From contig NZ_SODU01000004.1 of assembly GCF_004366075.1 (NCBI RefSeq), positions 835,869 to 899,868 on the forward strand: a DNA stretch of 64,000 bases. Reading direction: 5' to 3'. The notes beneath the pieces are model-generated. The model searched no databases. It saw only the letters and a list, made by a program, of their open reading frames with translations, and had not been told where the DNA came from. Positions 43,791-51,844 of this stretch are shown one piece after another. Origin of the DNA: Kribbella pratensis (lineage in GTDB: Bacteria > Actinomycetota > Actinomycetes > Propionibacteriales > Kribbellaceae). A program made the position numbers and the translations under genes. Within the stretch, counting starts at the first letter, position 1, and the number at the start of each line of letters is the position of its first letter.

Positions 43791-44278
43791 GCCGTCTCCC
43801 CACTGACGTCCTGCACCTACTGTGCTTCATGGAACGAGGGCGCCAGGGGCGGAGAGCGGACGCGCTACTTGGCCTGGTGGAGGAGAAGGAAGCACGTCCA
43901 GGAGCCGCCCCTGGCACTGAGAACGCTACCGGGAGGCACCGACAGTTTCCGGGCCCGCCATGGAGGGGCTGAAGCAGAGGGGCTGAAAAGTAGAGCTCCG
44001 GTAGCAAGGTCGGGGCCGCCCCGCCCAGACCTCGCTACCGGAGATCTCCAGAGTAGAACGTTCATCCAAATCGCGCGCCACCGGGTCCCCGATTCGTTGC
44101 GGAACTGGCACTGATGCGCCGCGCCGCCACCGAGCGATCACCCTCGGCAGACGGGACGCCACGGATAGTAATTGGCATGGTTCGCGACAATCACAGTGCG
44201 GTAAATTGCCCGGCTCCCACGTTTATACGGTGAACGATTTCTGGGGAATGTAAGAAAAAGGTAAAGAAATACCGGTGG
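43791..44278. other. 488-bp leader/intergenic region of the RING gene
   Basis: No convincing protein gene. It holds a strong hairpin (43996-44043), two copies of GAGGGGCTGAA near 43971 and 43987, three occurrences of a GCTACCGG/CCGGTAGC core (near 43924, 43999, 44034) and an A/T-rich tract at 44221-44270. Minus-strand frames of 66-78 codons overlap it but lack good start sites. It may act as a long 5' leader of the RING gene. Confidence 0.4.
43996..44043. ncRNA. Strong hairpin upstream of RING gene, possible leader element
   Basis: Arms 43996-44011 (CTCCGGTAGCAAGGTC) and 44028-44043 pair over 16 bp with a single G-T position; loop 16 nt of G/C. No T-run follows on either strand, so it is not a typical terminator. 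It sits 206 bp upstream of the RING gene start and may be an attenuator or structured RNA. Type assigned tentatively. Confidence 0.4.
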
Positions 44279-44301
44279 TCACCAGTCGTTGCCGCCACCG
44301 G
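44272..44301 (-). terminator. Intrinsic terminator of the NDW-repeat small gene
   Basis: Arms 44295-44301 and 44272-44278 (CCGGTGG/CCACCGG) form a 7-bp stem that encloses the stop codon of the small gene. On the minus strand it is followed at once by TATTTCTTTACCTTTTTC, a U-rich tract rare in this GC-rich window. This makes a good rho-independent terminator and implies a very short transcript. Confidence 0.65.
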
Positions 44302-44386
44302 AGAACCAGTCATTGCCACCGGTGAACCAGTCGTTGCCGCCGGGGCCGTCGGCGCCGGTACGGACGGGGAACGCTGAGATCTGCAT
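44279..44386 (-). CDS. 35-residue NDW-repeat small protein / peptide precursor candidate
   Basis: A short gene missed by length cut-offs. It begins MQISAFPVRTGADGPGG and ends in three NDW motifs: GGNDWFTGG, NDWFSGGG and terminal NDW before TGA. The ribosome site AGAAGGG lies nine bases before ATG, and a hairpin plus U-tract ends the transcript right after the stop. The upstream 15-residue part resembles a leader, the Gly/Asn/Asp/Trp/Phe part a repetitive core, as in ribosomally made, modified peptides. No maturase, protease or exporter lies beside it; the next minus-strand gene is the RING/TerD-like protein. An unmodified microprotein is equally possible. I cannot name a family. Confidence 0.6.
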   Translation of the reverse strand: MQISAFPVRTGADGPGGNDWFTGGNDWFSGGGNDW

Positions 44387-44510
44387 GATTTTCGACCCTT
44401 CTTGGTGCTGACCAACTGGTGGAATGACCCGGGCATCCGGGTGACCTGATGTGAACAGGTCGTTACCATGAACGCATAACCGCTCAGATCGACCGCATGT
44501 GAGGCTGACG

Positions 44511-45854
44511 ATGATTCTGATCGGTCGGAGCAGCTGGGTGCCACCTCGGCAATGGAAGCTCTGGTCGTTGCCGAGAACCGCGTTGGCTTATGTGCTCGCG
44601 ATTGATTTGATTGCGGTGACGATTACCACACTCGCGGTGCGGAGCACGCTGAGCGGCCCTGATTCGGGAGTCCGGCATTCCGAGTGGGTGGCGTTCGCCG
44701 TACTCGCCGTGGCCTCGACCATGCACCTGGAGTTCGCCCGCGGAATCGAGCGCCGGCGCGAGCTGGCGGCCAACACGTCGCCGCACACCAACCTGAAGTG
44801 CCTGTGGATCTTCGCGGCGCTGTTGCTGCTCCCGCTGTCGCTGGTCGTCCCGCTGGTCGTTCTGGCCTACACCTATTCCTGGTTCCGCGTGTACGGCCGG
44901 ACCGTCGCGCACCGCAAGGTGTTCTCAACCTCGACGTACGTCCTGGCCAGCGCCGCAGCAGCCGCCGTACTGCGTGCCGGCGGTCTGCTGGACGCTCCCC
45001 GTGTACCTACCGGTTTCTGGACGCTGCTGGTCGTTCTGGCTGCGGCTGCGACCTGGTGGCTGGTGAACTACGCACTGGTCATCGGAGCGATCCTGCTGTC
45101 CACTCCGGACGCCACGGCGCGTGAGGCGCTTGGCGAGCTGTCAGATCAGATGGTTGTGTGCGCCGGGCTGGGTCTGGGTGTAGCGATCGCTGCGGTGCAG
45201 ACGTCGTACCCCTGGGTCGTTCCGGTGCTCATGGTGACAGTGCTGGCGCTGCACAGAGACCTGCTGCTCCCGCAGTACCAGCGGGCCGCCGGCATCGACT
45301 CCACGACCGGTTTGGCCACTTCGTCGTACTGGGCGAGCGCCGTGCCCGCAGAGCTCGCTCGTGCGGACACACTGCGCAGCACGGTCGGGCTGCTGATGCT
45401 GGACCTGGACAAGTTCAAGGAGATCAACGACACCTACGGTCACCCGGCTGGTGACGAGGCGCTGCGTGCTGCTGGTGAGGCGATCCGTGCGGAGGTACGC
45501 AACGGCGATCTGGTCGCGCGGGTCGGTGGAGACGAGCTGGCGGTGCTGTTGCCGGGTGCGTTCGAGTCCGAGGTACTGGAGATCGCGGAGCGGATCAGGG
45601 CGCGGCTCGTGACCGTCACGGTCTCGGTCAGTACGACGGACGGGGGTACGGCGACGCTCGAGGGCGTACCGGCGTCATTCGGCGCGGCCGTCTACCCGGC
45701 TGTCGCGAACACGATGGACCAGCTGATCCTGGCCGCCGACGACGCTTTGCTGCGGGCCAAGCGGTCCGGGCGGAACCAGATCGTGGTCGCCCGCCCGAAC
45801 CACTCGGAAGAGCTGCAGCCCGACGAGACTGCTGAACAAACGGTCAGCGACTGA
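44511..45854 (+). CDS. Membrane-bound diguanylate cyclase (GGDEF)
   Basis: A 447-aa protein. The first ~260 residues hold six to seven hydrophobic segments (ALAYVLAIDLIAVTITTLAV, LWIFAALLLLPLSLVVPLVV and others) with charged cytoplasmic turns. A GGDEF domain follows: LDLDKFKEINDTYGHPAGDEAL and VARVGGDELAVLLPG, an intact GGDEL active site with no clear RxxD inhibitory site. It makes cyclic di-GMP from GTP in response to a membrane signal. ATG at 44511 has GAGG six bases upstream; a GTG at 44499 is an alternative. The 3' end overlaps the quinone oxidoreductase gene by 11 bp. Confidence 0.9.
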   Translation: MILIGRSSWVPPRQWKLWSLPRTALAYVLAIDLIAVTITTLAVRSTLSGPDSGVRHSEWVAFAVLAVASTMHLEFARGIERRRELAANTSPHTNLKCLWIFAALLLLPLSLVVPLVVLAYTYSWFRVYGRTVAHRKVFSTSTYVLASAAAAAVLRAGGLLDAPRVPTGFWTLLVVLAAAATWWLVNYALVIGAILLSTPDATAREALGELSDQMVVCAGLGLGVAIAAVQTSYPWVVPVLMVTVLALHRDLLLPQYQRAAGIDSTTGLATSSYWASAVPAELARADTLRSTVGLLMLDLDKFKEINDTYGHPAGDEALRAAGEAIRAEVRNGDLVARVGGDELAVLLPGAFESEVLEIAERIRARLVTVTVSVSTTDGGTATLEGVPASFGAAVYPAVANTMDQLILAADDALLRAKRSGRNQIVVARPNHSEELQPDETAEQTVSD

Positions 45855-46818
45855 CCTCGATCAGCGCCTTGCCGCGCAGCCTGCGGTTCTCGAGCGCCCG
45901 GTGCGCGTCGGCCACGTGGTCGAGGTCGTAGACCTGGCCGATGACCGGCTTGAGATCCCCGGCTGCCGCGCGAGCGATCACGGCGGCGCCGGTGACCGAC
46001 GTGGTCGTCGAGTCGGCGCGCAGATCCATGATGCCCTTCACAGTAAGCCCGCGCCGCTCGACCTCGGCGGCGTCGTACGGCGCGAAGCTGCCACTCGGCG
46101 CTCCGTGAGCGGAGATCCAGCCGCCGTCCTTCACCACGCTGAACGCAGCTGCGCCCAGCTCGCCGCCCGCGCCTTCGAACACGATGCCTGGGCCTTGACC
46201 GTTCGTGGCCTCAAGCACCAACTTCTCCCAGCCCGGCTTGCTGTAGTCGATCAGTACATCGGCGCCCTGGGCCCGGCTGAGTTCGAGCTTCTCGTCGCCG
46301 CGGGCGGCCGCGATGACGTGGGCTCCGGCCTTGTGCGCCAACTGGATCAGCAGCAGGCCCATGCCGCCGGCGGATGCGGTGATCAGGACGTCCTGCCCGG
46401 CCATCGGCGGCGCGAGTTCCTCGAGCATGAGGGCTGTGAAGCCGTCGCCGTACACCGCGACCGCGGTCCGCAGGTCGAGTTCGGGCGGTACCTCGACCAG
46501 GTCGGTCGTGGTCAGGGCCAGCTCCGCATGAGCGCCGAAGGCCACGCCGCGCCCCACGACGGTCTTGCCGATCCAGTCCGCCGGTACGTCGGGACCCACC
46601 GCGCGGACCCGGCCGCCGAGGTTGCTGCCGGTGACGTACGGCACCCGCACGTCGAAGAACTCGCCGTGCTGACCCCGGCGGATCGCGGTTTCGACGAAGA
46701 TCACATCCGCGACGCCGACCTCGACAAGCACCTGGCCCGCGGCGGGCTCCGGGGCCGGGACGTCACGGGTCTCGATCACGTCCGGACCGCCGAACGCAGT
46801 CACTACTGCTGCACGCAT
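45844..46818 (-). CDS. Zinc-type/quinone oxidoreductase (MDR family)
   Basis: A 324-aa medium-chain dehydrogenase/reductase of the quinone-reductase group. MRAAVVTAFGGPDVIETRDVPAPEP opens the fold, TASAGGMGLLLIQLAHKAGAHVIAA is the NADPH-binding Rossmann part, and GKALIEVSR ends it. The zinc-ligand Cys are lacking, as usual for quinone oxidoreductases. It reduces quinones or enones and protects against redox-cycling compounds. ATG at 46818 has GGAGAG seven bases upstream. A MerR-type box lies 43-65 bp before the start. Confidence 0.9.
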   Translation of the reverse strand: MRAAVVTAFGGPDVIETRDVPAPEPAAGQVLVEVGVADVIFVETAIRRGQHGEFFDVRVPYVTGSNLGGRVRAVGPDVPADWIGKTVVGRGVAFGAHAELALTTTDLVEVPPELDLRTAVAVYGDGFTALMLEELAPPMAGQDVLITASAGGMGLLLIQLAHKAGAHVIAAARGDEKLELSRAQGADVLIDYSKPGWEKLVLEATNGQGPGIVFEGAGGELGAAAFSVVKDGGWISAHGAPSGSFAPYDAAEVERRGLTVKGIMDLRADSTTTSVTGAAVIARAAAGDLKPVIGQVYDLDHVADAHRALENRRLRGKALIEVSR

Positions 46819-46860
46819 ATTCACACTCTCCGGTTGTCTGCTGGAACTACCGAGCGTGCA

Positions 46861-46883
46861 ACCTCAACGCAGGTTCAGGTCAA
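46861..46883 (-). promoter_or_regulatory. MerR/SoxR-type promoter box of the quinone oxidoreductase gene
   Basis: On the minus strand TTGACC (46883-46878) overlaps the dyad ACCTGAAC-CTGC-GTTGAGGT (46880-46861; one mismatch between the arms). A dyad placed just inside the -35 element is the standard layout of MerR-family-activated promoters with long spacers, and SoxR of actinomycetes is known to activate quinone-reductase genes. No MerR-family gene is present in the window. Confidence 0.55.
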
Positions 46884-46921
46884 GTCCGGGATTGTCGGTG
46901 GCGCGGCGTACTGTGCGGGGC

Positions 46922-49729
46922 ATGTTCGACGCCGTCTTCGTGCCTGCTGACCCGCCGCGCGCGGGTCGGCTGGCGCTGTACGGCGACCTGGCCGGCTCGG
47001 GTGAAACCGCCAACGGGACGGTCGACCTGGTCCTCCCCCGCGGCACCACGGTCCGCCGTACCACGGTCCCCGCGCGCCTTCTGGACATGGAAGAAGTGCT
47101 GACCCGCCTCGCCGAGCAGGACTCCGATCGACTGGACGGCTCCGGCAGCTGGGCGGCGTGGCGGGCGGCTGGACTTGCGGGGTTGGTGCTCATCGGGCGC
47201 GGGCGGCTGGTGCCGGATCGGAGCCCGGAGGGGTACGGCGCTTGGCGGGTCGCGCCGCTCGATCCGCTCGACCAGGCCTGGCTGCGGAACCTCAGCGCCG
47301 CAATGCCGGCGTACGGTCATGCACTGCCGCTCGACGGCACCCGTCCCGTCCGACTGATCGAGCCGGAGCAACTGGTCCGCGCGTTCTGGGACGCGCTCGC
47401 GGACACCCTGGTCCGCACCCCCGCCGCAGCCGTCGCGGTCCGCCCTGGTGCCGCGCCGTTCGCGGCCGCCGAACCCACAGCCCTCCCCGGCCCGACCGCC
47501 TGGCTCGACGAAACCGCCCTGGCCGAACAAGCCGGCACCCGCCTGGTCCTACGCATCGAACCACCCGATTCCACGGACGACTTTCGGGCCGTACTGCAGT
47601 TGCGGAGCGGGGTGGACCCGAGCCTGCTGGTCGACGTCGCGGACATGTGGAACGCACCGGCCGCCGTACTCACGGCCCTCGGCGAACGCGCCGAGACCGA
47701 CCTGCTTCTCGCCCTCCGTCGCGGCGCCCGGGTCTGGCCGCCGCTCGGTTCGGCCCTCCGCGACGCCGCACCGGAAGACGTGCCGATCGACGACGCCGCG
47801 TTGGAAGAGCTCGCCGAGGGCAGTACGGCGCTGGAGGGCGCCGGTATCGAAGTGCTCTGGCCGACGGAACTGTTCGCCGGCGAGCTGGCCGTCCGCGCCA
47901 CCGTCGCGACGCCGACGCCCGGCGCCGTCACCGGTCCCGATTTCAGCCTGACCGAGCTCGTCGCGTTCCGCTGGCGTCCCACGCTCGACGGCCAGGACCT
48001 CACCGAGGCTGAGGTCGCCGCGCTCGCCGAGGCGAAGCGTCCGATGATCCGCATGCGCGGTCGCTGGATCCGGGTCGACCACGACCTCGTCCGCCGGCTC
48101 CGCAACGGTTCCACCCGCCGGCTCACCGGCGCCGAAGCACTCGGCGCAGCGCTCACCGGGACCATCGAGGTCGACGGCGAGCTGGTGCCGTTCGACGCCG
48201 ACGGTTCGCTCGCCGCGATGCTCGCCCGGCTGCGTACGGCCGAGGAGCCGGCGCCGTTCACCGAGCCCGTCGGTCTCAGGGCCACCCTGCGCGACTACCA
48301 ACGCCGCGGTGTTGCGTGGATGGCGCAGCTCGCCAACCTCGGTCTCGGCGGTTGCCTGGCCGACGACATGGGTCTCGGCAAGACCATCCAGGTCATCGCG
48401 CTGCATCTGCAACTCAAGGGCCGCGGCCCGACGGTCGTCGTCTGCCCGTCGACACTGCTCGGCACGTGGGAGCGAGAGTTCGAGCGGTTCGCCCCCGACG
48501 TACCGACCCGCCGCTACCACGGCGCCGGACGGACGCTCAGCGATCTCGCGCCCGACGAGGTCGTGCTCACGACGTACGGCGTGGTGCGCCAGGACCACCG
48601 CGTCCTCGGTGAGATCGCGTGGGGCCTGGCCGTCGCGGACGAGGCGCAGCACGCGAAGAATCCGTTGTCCCGCACCGCCCGCGCGCTGCGAACGTTGCCA
48701 TCAGCAACCAGGATCGCGCTCACCGGCACGCCGGTGGAGAACCGGCTCTCCGAGCTGTGGTCGATCCTCGACTGGGCGGCACCGGGGCTGCTCGGCACAC
48801 TCGACAGGTTCCGCCACGACGTCGCCGTACCGGTCGAGCGGTTCCATGACGAGGAGGCCACCGCCCGGCTCGGTCGGGTGACGCGGCCGTTCCTGCTGCG
48901 TCGGCGGAAGAGCGATCCGGGGATCGCGCCCGAGTTGCCGCAGAAGTCCGAGCACGATGTCGTCGTACCGCTGACCACCGAGCAGGCCACGCTTTATCAG
49001 GCCGTCGCGAAGGAAACCCTCGCGAAGATCGAGGACGCCGAGGGCATCGCGCGACGCGGGCTGGTGCTGAGTCTGCTCACGCAGTTGAAGCAGGTCTGCA
49101 ACCATCCGGCGCAGTTCCTGCACGAGCCCGGTCCGCTCGAGCGGCGGTCCGGCAAGCTCGCGGCGCTGGACGAGCTGCTCGACGTGATCCTGTCCGAGGG
49201 CGAGTCGGTGCTGATCTTCAGTCAGTACGTCGAGATGTGCCGGCTGATCGAGGCCCATCTGGCGGCGCGGCAGGTGAAGACGCTGTTCCTGCACGGTGGC
49301 ATCGGGGTGCGGAAGCGCGAGCAGATGGTGGAGCAGTTCCAGTCGGGCGAGGCGCCGGTGTTCCTGCTGTCGCTGAAGGCCGGCGGCGTCGGACTGACGC
49401 TCACGCAGGCCACGCATGTCGTGCACTACGACCGGTGGTGGAATCCGGCGGTCGAGGATCAGGCGACGGACCGCGCGTACCGGATCGGTCAGGACCGGCC
49501 GGTGCAGGTCCACCGGCTCGTCACCGAGAACACGCTCGAGGACCGGATCGCCACGGTGATCAACGCGAAACGCGACCTCGCGGACGCTGTCGTCGGGTCG
49601 GGTGAGGCGTGGTTGAGCGAACTGTCGGACACGGAGCTGACCGAGCTCGTCGAGTTGTCGACAGGACCGGTGCGATCCGGGTCGGCGAGTGCCTACAACC
49701 CTTCTGCGGTGGGGAAGTCCGATGGCTGA
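46922..49729 (+). CDS. SNF2-family DEAD/DEAH ATPase (HepA/RapA-like)
   Basis: A 935-aa DNA translocase. The N-terminal ~420 residues form the SNF2-associated region of bacterial members; the ATPase core starts at RDYQRRGVAWMAQLANLGLGG. Motif I is DDMGLGKT, motif II DEAQHAKN, motif III LTGTPVENRLSELW, motif V LKAGGVGLTLT and motif VI DRAYRIGQ. The stop lies inside the start of the SWIM gene (8-bp overlap). Pairs of a SNF2 ATPase with a SWIM zinc-finger protein are widespread in actinomycetes; remodelling of protein-DNA complexes is likely, the purpose unknown. Confidence 0.93.
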   Translation: MFDAVFVPADPPRAGRLALYGDLAGSGETANGTVDLVLPRGTTVRRTTVPARLLDMEEVLTRLAEQDSDRLDGSGSWAAWRAAGLAGLVLIGRGRLVPDRSPEGYGAWRVAPLDPLDQAWLRNLSAAMPAYGHALPLDGTRPVRLIEPEQLVRAFWDALADTLVRTPAAAVAVRPGAAPFAAAEPTALPGPTAWLDETALAEQAGTRLVLRIEPPDSTDDFRAVLQLRSGVDPSLLVDVADMWNAPAAVLTALGERAETDLLLALRRGARVWPPLGSALRDAAPEDVPIDDAALEELAEGSTALEGAGIEVLWPTELFAGELAVRATVATPTPGAVTGPDFSLTELVAFRWRPTLDGQDLTEAEVAALAEAKRPMIRMRGRWIRVDHDLVRRLRNGSTRRLTGAEALGAALTGTIEVDGELVPFDADGSLAAMLARLRTAEEPAPFTEPVGLRATLRDYQRRGVAWMAQLANLGLGGCLADDMGLGKTIQVIALHLQLKGRGPTVVVCPSTLLGTWEREFERFAPDVPTRRYHGAGRTLSDLAPDEVVLTTYGVVRQDHRVLGEIAWGLAVADEAQHAKNPLSRTARALRTLPSATRIALTGTPVENRLSELWSILDWAAPGLLGTLDRFRHDVAVPVERFHDEEATARLGRVTRPFLLRRRKSDPGIAPELPQKSEHDVVVPLTTEQATLYQAVAKETLAKIEDAEGIARRGLVLSLLTQLKQVCNHPAQFLHEPGPLERRSGKLAALDELLDVILSEGESVLIFSQYVEMCRLIEAHLAARQVKTLFLHGGIGVRKREQMVEQFQSGEAPVFLLSLKAGGVGLTLTQATHVVHYDRWWNPAVEDQATDRAYRIGQDRPVQVHRLVTENTLEDRIATVINAKRDLADAVVGSGEAWLSELSDTELTELVELSTGPVRSGSASAYNPSAVGKSDG

Positions 49730-51011
49730 CGAGGATCGGACGCCGTGGCAGGGGTGGCGGCGGAAGGGCGAGGACGCCGGGTTGCCGGCGGCCAAGGGCG
49801 CCGGGAGCCGGCGGTCGTTCGGGGCGACGTGGTGGGGGCGGGCCTGGTTGGAGGCGCTCGAGCAGCGGGCACGGCTCGATCCCGGTCGGCTGTCGCGCGG
49901 ACGGTCGTACGCGCGGCGCGGCAGTGTGCTCGAGCTGACGGTCAGCCCGGGCGAGGTCGAGGCGGTAGTGCAGGGGAGCCGCGTCACGCCGTACCAGGTG
50001 ACGGTTCGGATCCGTGCGTTCACCGCGGACGAGTGGGACGCCGTACTCGATGTCGTGTCGGCGCAGATCGGGCGGGTTGCGGCGTTGCTCGACGGGGAGT
50101 TACCGCCGGAGGTTGTGGAGGACGCACAGGCGGCCGGGCTGGACCTGTTGCCGGGCGCGGGCGAGGTGCTGACGAACTGCAGCTGCCCGGACTTCGCCGT
50201 ACCGTGCAAGCATTCCGCGGCCGTTTGTTACTTGGTGGCGGATGCGCTGGACGACGATCCGTTCGCGTTGCTGTTGCTTCGCGGGCGGCGTAAGGACGAA
50301 CTCCTGACCGCGCTGCGTTCCCGCCGCACCGGCAACACCACCGCACCAGCCGCGCCTCGCACGCCCGCACCGGCAGGCATCCCGGCAATCGCAGCCTTCG
50401 CCCGCCATCTAGCCAACCCGCCCAACGCCGGTGACGGCGGTGACGGCGGTGACGGTGACCGGCGGGTTGTGGGTGTGGTTCCTGTGCCGGCGCCGCCTCG
50501 GCCGCTCGGGGCGCCCGGCGTTCCGGCGGCGGTGAAGGTGCTGGACCCACCGCGATCGTCCGGGGTCGACGTACGCGATCTCGTCGCTCTGGCCACCGAT
50601 GCCGCCCGCCGAGCCTGGGAACTGGCCTCCGGCGACGTCAACCAGGCGCTTACCTTCGAGCAGGACCTCGCACGCCGAGCAGCAGCCTCCCTCGGTACGC
50701 CGGAGCTCGCCGACCTCGCGCACCGCGCCGGCATCTCCGCCCGCCAACTCACCACCTGGGCCACCGCTTGGCGCCAAGCCGGCCCGGGCGGCCTCGCCGT
50801 CACCGTCGACGACCCCCACGACGTAGACCCCGAAGCCCTCGCCGAGGCCCTAGAAGCCCTCCCCCACGCCACCACCGAAGCCAACCGAGTAACCGCCGGC
50901 AAAGTCCAACTCCGCCTGGGCCGAGACAACCTCTGGTACCGCTTCGACAAAACCTTCAACGACTGGAGCCTCACCCATCCACCCGCCCCCTCCCCCCAAG
51001 ACCTCCTCTGA
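49722..51011 (+). CDS. SWIM zinc-finger protein
   Basis: A 429-aa protein coupled to the SNF2 gene by an 8-bp overlap. The SWIM finger CSCPDFAVPCKH (CxCx6CxH) near residues 155-166 binds zinc and probably DNA or a protein. The N-terminal TWWGRAWLEALEQRARLDPGRLSRGRSYARRG segment is typical of SWIM partners of SNF2 ATPases. A Gly/Asp low-complexity stretch (GDGGDGGDGD, about 50430-50459) and a Pro-rich linker lead to a helical C-terminal half. It probably directs the SNF2 motor to its substrate. Confidence 0.9.
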   Translation: MADEDRTPWQGWRRKGEDAGLPAAKGAGSRRSFGATWWGRAWLEALEQRARLDPGRLSRGRSYARRGSVLELTVSPGEVEAVVQGSRVTPYQVTVRIRAFTADEWDAVLDVVSAQIGRVAALLDGELPPEVVEDAQAAGLDLLPGAGEVLTNCSCPDFAVPCKHSAAVCYLVADALDDDPFALLLLRGRRKDELLTALRSRRTGNTTAPAAPRTPAPAGIPAIAAFARHLANPPNAGDGGDGGDGDRRVVGVVPVPAPPRPLGAPGVPAAVKVLDPPRSSGVDVRDLVALATDAARRAWELASGDVNQALTFEQDLARRAAASLGTPELADLAHRAGISARQLTTWATAWRQAGPGGLAVTVDDPHDVDPEALAEALEALPHATTEANRVTAGKVQLRLGRDNLWYRFDKTFNDWSLTHPPAPSPQDLL

Positions 51012-51359
51012 CCTTCAGCCCCCGCGCCGCGACGAAAGCCTCGGCGAGGCGGGTGATCAGGTCGTACGGGATTGGCTTGTCGAGGGGGAATTGAGGGTGC
51101 CTTTGCCGGAGCGGTAGGGGTTCAGGGCTTTGGTCAGGGCGGGGTCGGTGGGTGGGATCGGGTAGATCGCGAGGTGAGTCTTCCAGCCGCTGAAGTGCAG
51201 TAGGGAGGTGCCGCCGAGGGTGATCGTCGGCATCTGGTAGCTGATCTTCTCGCCCGCGTCGGGCACGGCCGCGTGGATCGTACGACGTACCTCGTCCAGC
51301 ACCTCGCGGACCTCCGCGGGAAACGACGCGACGTACTCGTCCACGCTCTGAAACGTCAT
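50971..51359 (-). pseudogene. DUF1801 (YdhG/YjbR-like) gene with a single-base frameshift
   Basis: Starting at ATG 51359, MTFQSVDEYVASFPAEVREVLDEVR and KISYQMPTITLGG match DUF1801 proteins of about 115 aa. The expected continuation (QFPLDKPIPYDLI...) is found in the next frame; the first frame ends early with NSPSTSQSRTT at 51057. Loss of one base near 51090-51097 (in a CCCTCAATTCCCC context) explains this. Restoring it gives an ending at 50971 overlapping the SWIM gene by 41 bp. Either a recent mutation or a sequencing error. Confidence 0.75.
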
Positions 51360-51844
51360 CTGCCAAGAGCGGAGCCCCGCCCGTGGCCATCGAGTCGTGG
51401 ATTTCGGCGACCAAATGCAGCCCCGATCCACGACTCGACGTTCAGGGGGCCAACCACACGCCACGACTCGGCGCGACCCACTCGTCACGTCGCAGGCCTC
51501 CGGCACACCCGGGTCCGAGGAGCGCCGTCAGAGCCGGGGTTCTCCCTGGGTGCAGGGTTCTCCCTCACGTACCAGTAGAGAACCCCCAACACGCGGGGAT
51601 AACCCGTCGTCTCCTGCTCGACGCGCGAATGGCGGGGCGGGCGCGGCGGGAAGTGGGGACTGGGGACAGGCGCTGGTGACTGGGGACAGGTAATAGCAGG
51701 TGCCGACCCACCATTGCCTGTTGCACGACCCCGGATCGGGCTGATCACCACCCACACATCCGACAGGCGAGTCGGATATCCGTCCGTGGGTGGCCAGACG
51801 CGGGGAGGGTGTGCTGCGGGGCGGGATCGGTGCGTTCGGAGGGG
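51360..51844. other. 485-bp intergenic region
   Basis: No gene is supported. It contains a nested hairpin (51748-51793), two copies of GGTTCTCCCT at 51538 and 51563, and two of GACTGGGGACAGG near 51658 and 51678. Long minus-strand frames across it run through the SGNH and SpoU genes in a wrong frame. Confidence 0.4.
51748..51793 (-). terminator. Nested hairpin after the SGNH hydrolase gene
   Basis: Outer arms CCACCCAC (51748-51755) / GTGGGTGG (51786-51793) enclose inner arms ATCCGAC (51758-51764) / GTCGGAT (51771-51777). It lies about 50-95 bp downstream of the SGNH gene stop and is probably its terminator; no T-run is present. Confidence 0.5.

Noticed and set aside
42099..44114. 671-codon plus-strand open frame
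   Set aside because: Antisense to the RING gene; Arg/Gln-rich shadow.
44191..44544. 117-codon minus-strand frame over the NDW gene
   Set aside because: Different frame, low-complexity TGSPVA repeats with no ribosome site; the 35-codon frame has a good site and terminator.
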